Shown here piece by piece: positions 63,728 through 64,000 of a DNA stretch of 64,000 nucleotides. The DNA comes from Akkermansiaceae bacterium (GTDB lineage: Bacteria; Verrucomicrobiota; Verrucomicrobiia; Verrucomicrobiales; Akkermansiaceae), in NCBI GenBank assembly GCA_905182405.1, contig CAJJBQ010000002.1, forward strand, positions 1,722,483 to 1,786,482. The letters are read 5' to 3'. How positions within the stretch are numbered: position 1 is the first letter of the stretch; each line of letters opens with the position of its first letter. The position numbers were made by a program, and so were the translations under genes. The notes beneath the pieces are model-generated. The model worked only from the letters and a program-made list of their open reading frames with translations. It searched no databases and was not told where the DNA came from.

Positions 63728-64000
63728 ATGTTTTCCAAGTCCACTTCCCTTACGCGTCCGCGCTCTTTTTCGCGACGTCTCATTCGTCTCACTGCCCCAC
63801 TCGTCGTCCTTGCTTCTTCCGCCTGGTTTGCCTTAGGCGATAAGAAGAACGAGGCCCCACCTGAGAAAATCGGCTGGATCGAACCCGTGCTGAAAAACAT
63901 CGAAGGTTGGACCGTCCATGTCGATCCCTCCCTTCTCAAAGATGGTAAAAACGAGGAAGAAGGCGTGAAGGCGATCAAGATGTTGGCCAACCATCTTCAG
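63728..64000 (+). CDS. Secreted protein, 3' end outside window
   Basis: ATG 63728 begins a long leader (basic N-terminus RPRSFSRRLIRLTAPLVVLA, then SSAWFALG) and a mature part KIGWIEPVLKNIEGWTVHVD-PSLL, VKAIKMLANHLQ up to the window edge (91 codons). The EGWTVHVDPxLL...KMLANHL pattern is shared by secreted proteins of Planctomycetes and Verrucomicrobia whose later part carries a zinc-peptidase-like HExxH; that part is not visible here, so the function is open. It is divergent from the sulfatase (73 bp between starts). Confidence 0.7.
   Translation, partial: MFSKSTSLTRPRSFSRRLIRLTAPLVVLASSAWFALGDKKNEAPPEKIGWIEPVLKNIEGWTVHVDPSLLKDGKNEEEGVKAIKMLANHLQ

Overview
The window looks like a piece of a marine-type Verrucomicrobiota chromosome (Verrucomicrobiales-like; this is inference from gene content, no rRNA or marker phylogeny was possible). 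Pointers are the many secreted sulfatases, a DUF1549/DUF1553 plus DUF1501 gene pair, LL-diaminopimelate aminotransferase (DapL), PEP-CTERM proteins, a lamin-tail-domain remnant, and many starts without a clear Shine-Dalgarno sequence. There are two intact tRNAs (Pro-TGG, Val-TAC), no rRNA and no CRISPR array. A striking share of the non-coding space consists of broken genes and IS scraps.

Layout: 1-9.9 kb holds an edge-truncated aldo/keto reductase, a broken lamin-tail gene, two sulfatases, a broken sulfotransferase, a TPR-redoxin protein and dapL. 9.9-16.4 kb holds a secreted esterase, the feoA-feoB-small Cys-rich protein ferrous iron operon, a SOUL-type haem-binding lipoprotein, a membrane-anchored GH75-like protein, a wrecked subtilase and tRNA-Pro. 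16.5-33 kb is a glycan/sulfate-ester region: sulfatase remnant, sulfatase, DUF455 protein, GntR::sialidase chimeric remnant, threonine aldolase, PhoD-like phosphatase, a sulfatase::LamG-DUF1549-DUF1553 fusion with its DUF1501 partner, and on the minus strand a three-gene sialic acid operon (lyase, mutarotase-symporter fusion, AGE epimerase). 33-42 kb is mostly housekeeping or conserved genes: glycosyltransferase, CPXCG protein, holA, a permease/DUF1980 pair, a MoxR ATPase and a large AsmA-like protein.

42-46.3 kb holds secreted proteins and decayed mobile DNA, with a 5' tRNA-Thr fragment. 46.3-54.2 kb is a one-direction haem/iron acquisition locus: PchR-like AraC regulator, divergent HmuS-like protein, HigA-like HTH protein, TonB, DUF6607, haem/haemoglobin-type TonB-dependent receptor, and two secreted proteins, one with a PEP-CTERM anchor. 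It ends in a strong terminator and is followed by a dead second TonB receptor and IS66/IS3 scraps up to tRNA-Val. 55.5-64 kb holds conserved hypotheticals, sodB, rmuC with an unusual repeat-coded tail, and a further sulfatase with an atypical active-site motif.

The main functional links are as follows. (i) A nearly identical 24-bp palindromic element precedes feoA and the haem locus, which suggests one iron-responsive regulator controls ferrous iron and haem uptake. (ii) Sulfatases, esterases, the DUF1549/1553-DUF1501 pair, the sialic acid operon and the sialidase remnant fit a life on sulfated, sialylated glycans. (iii) The many frameshifted or truncated paralogues suggest active turnover of that repertoire.
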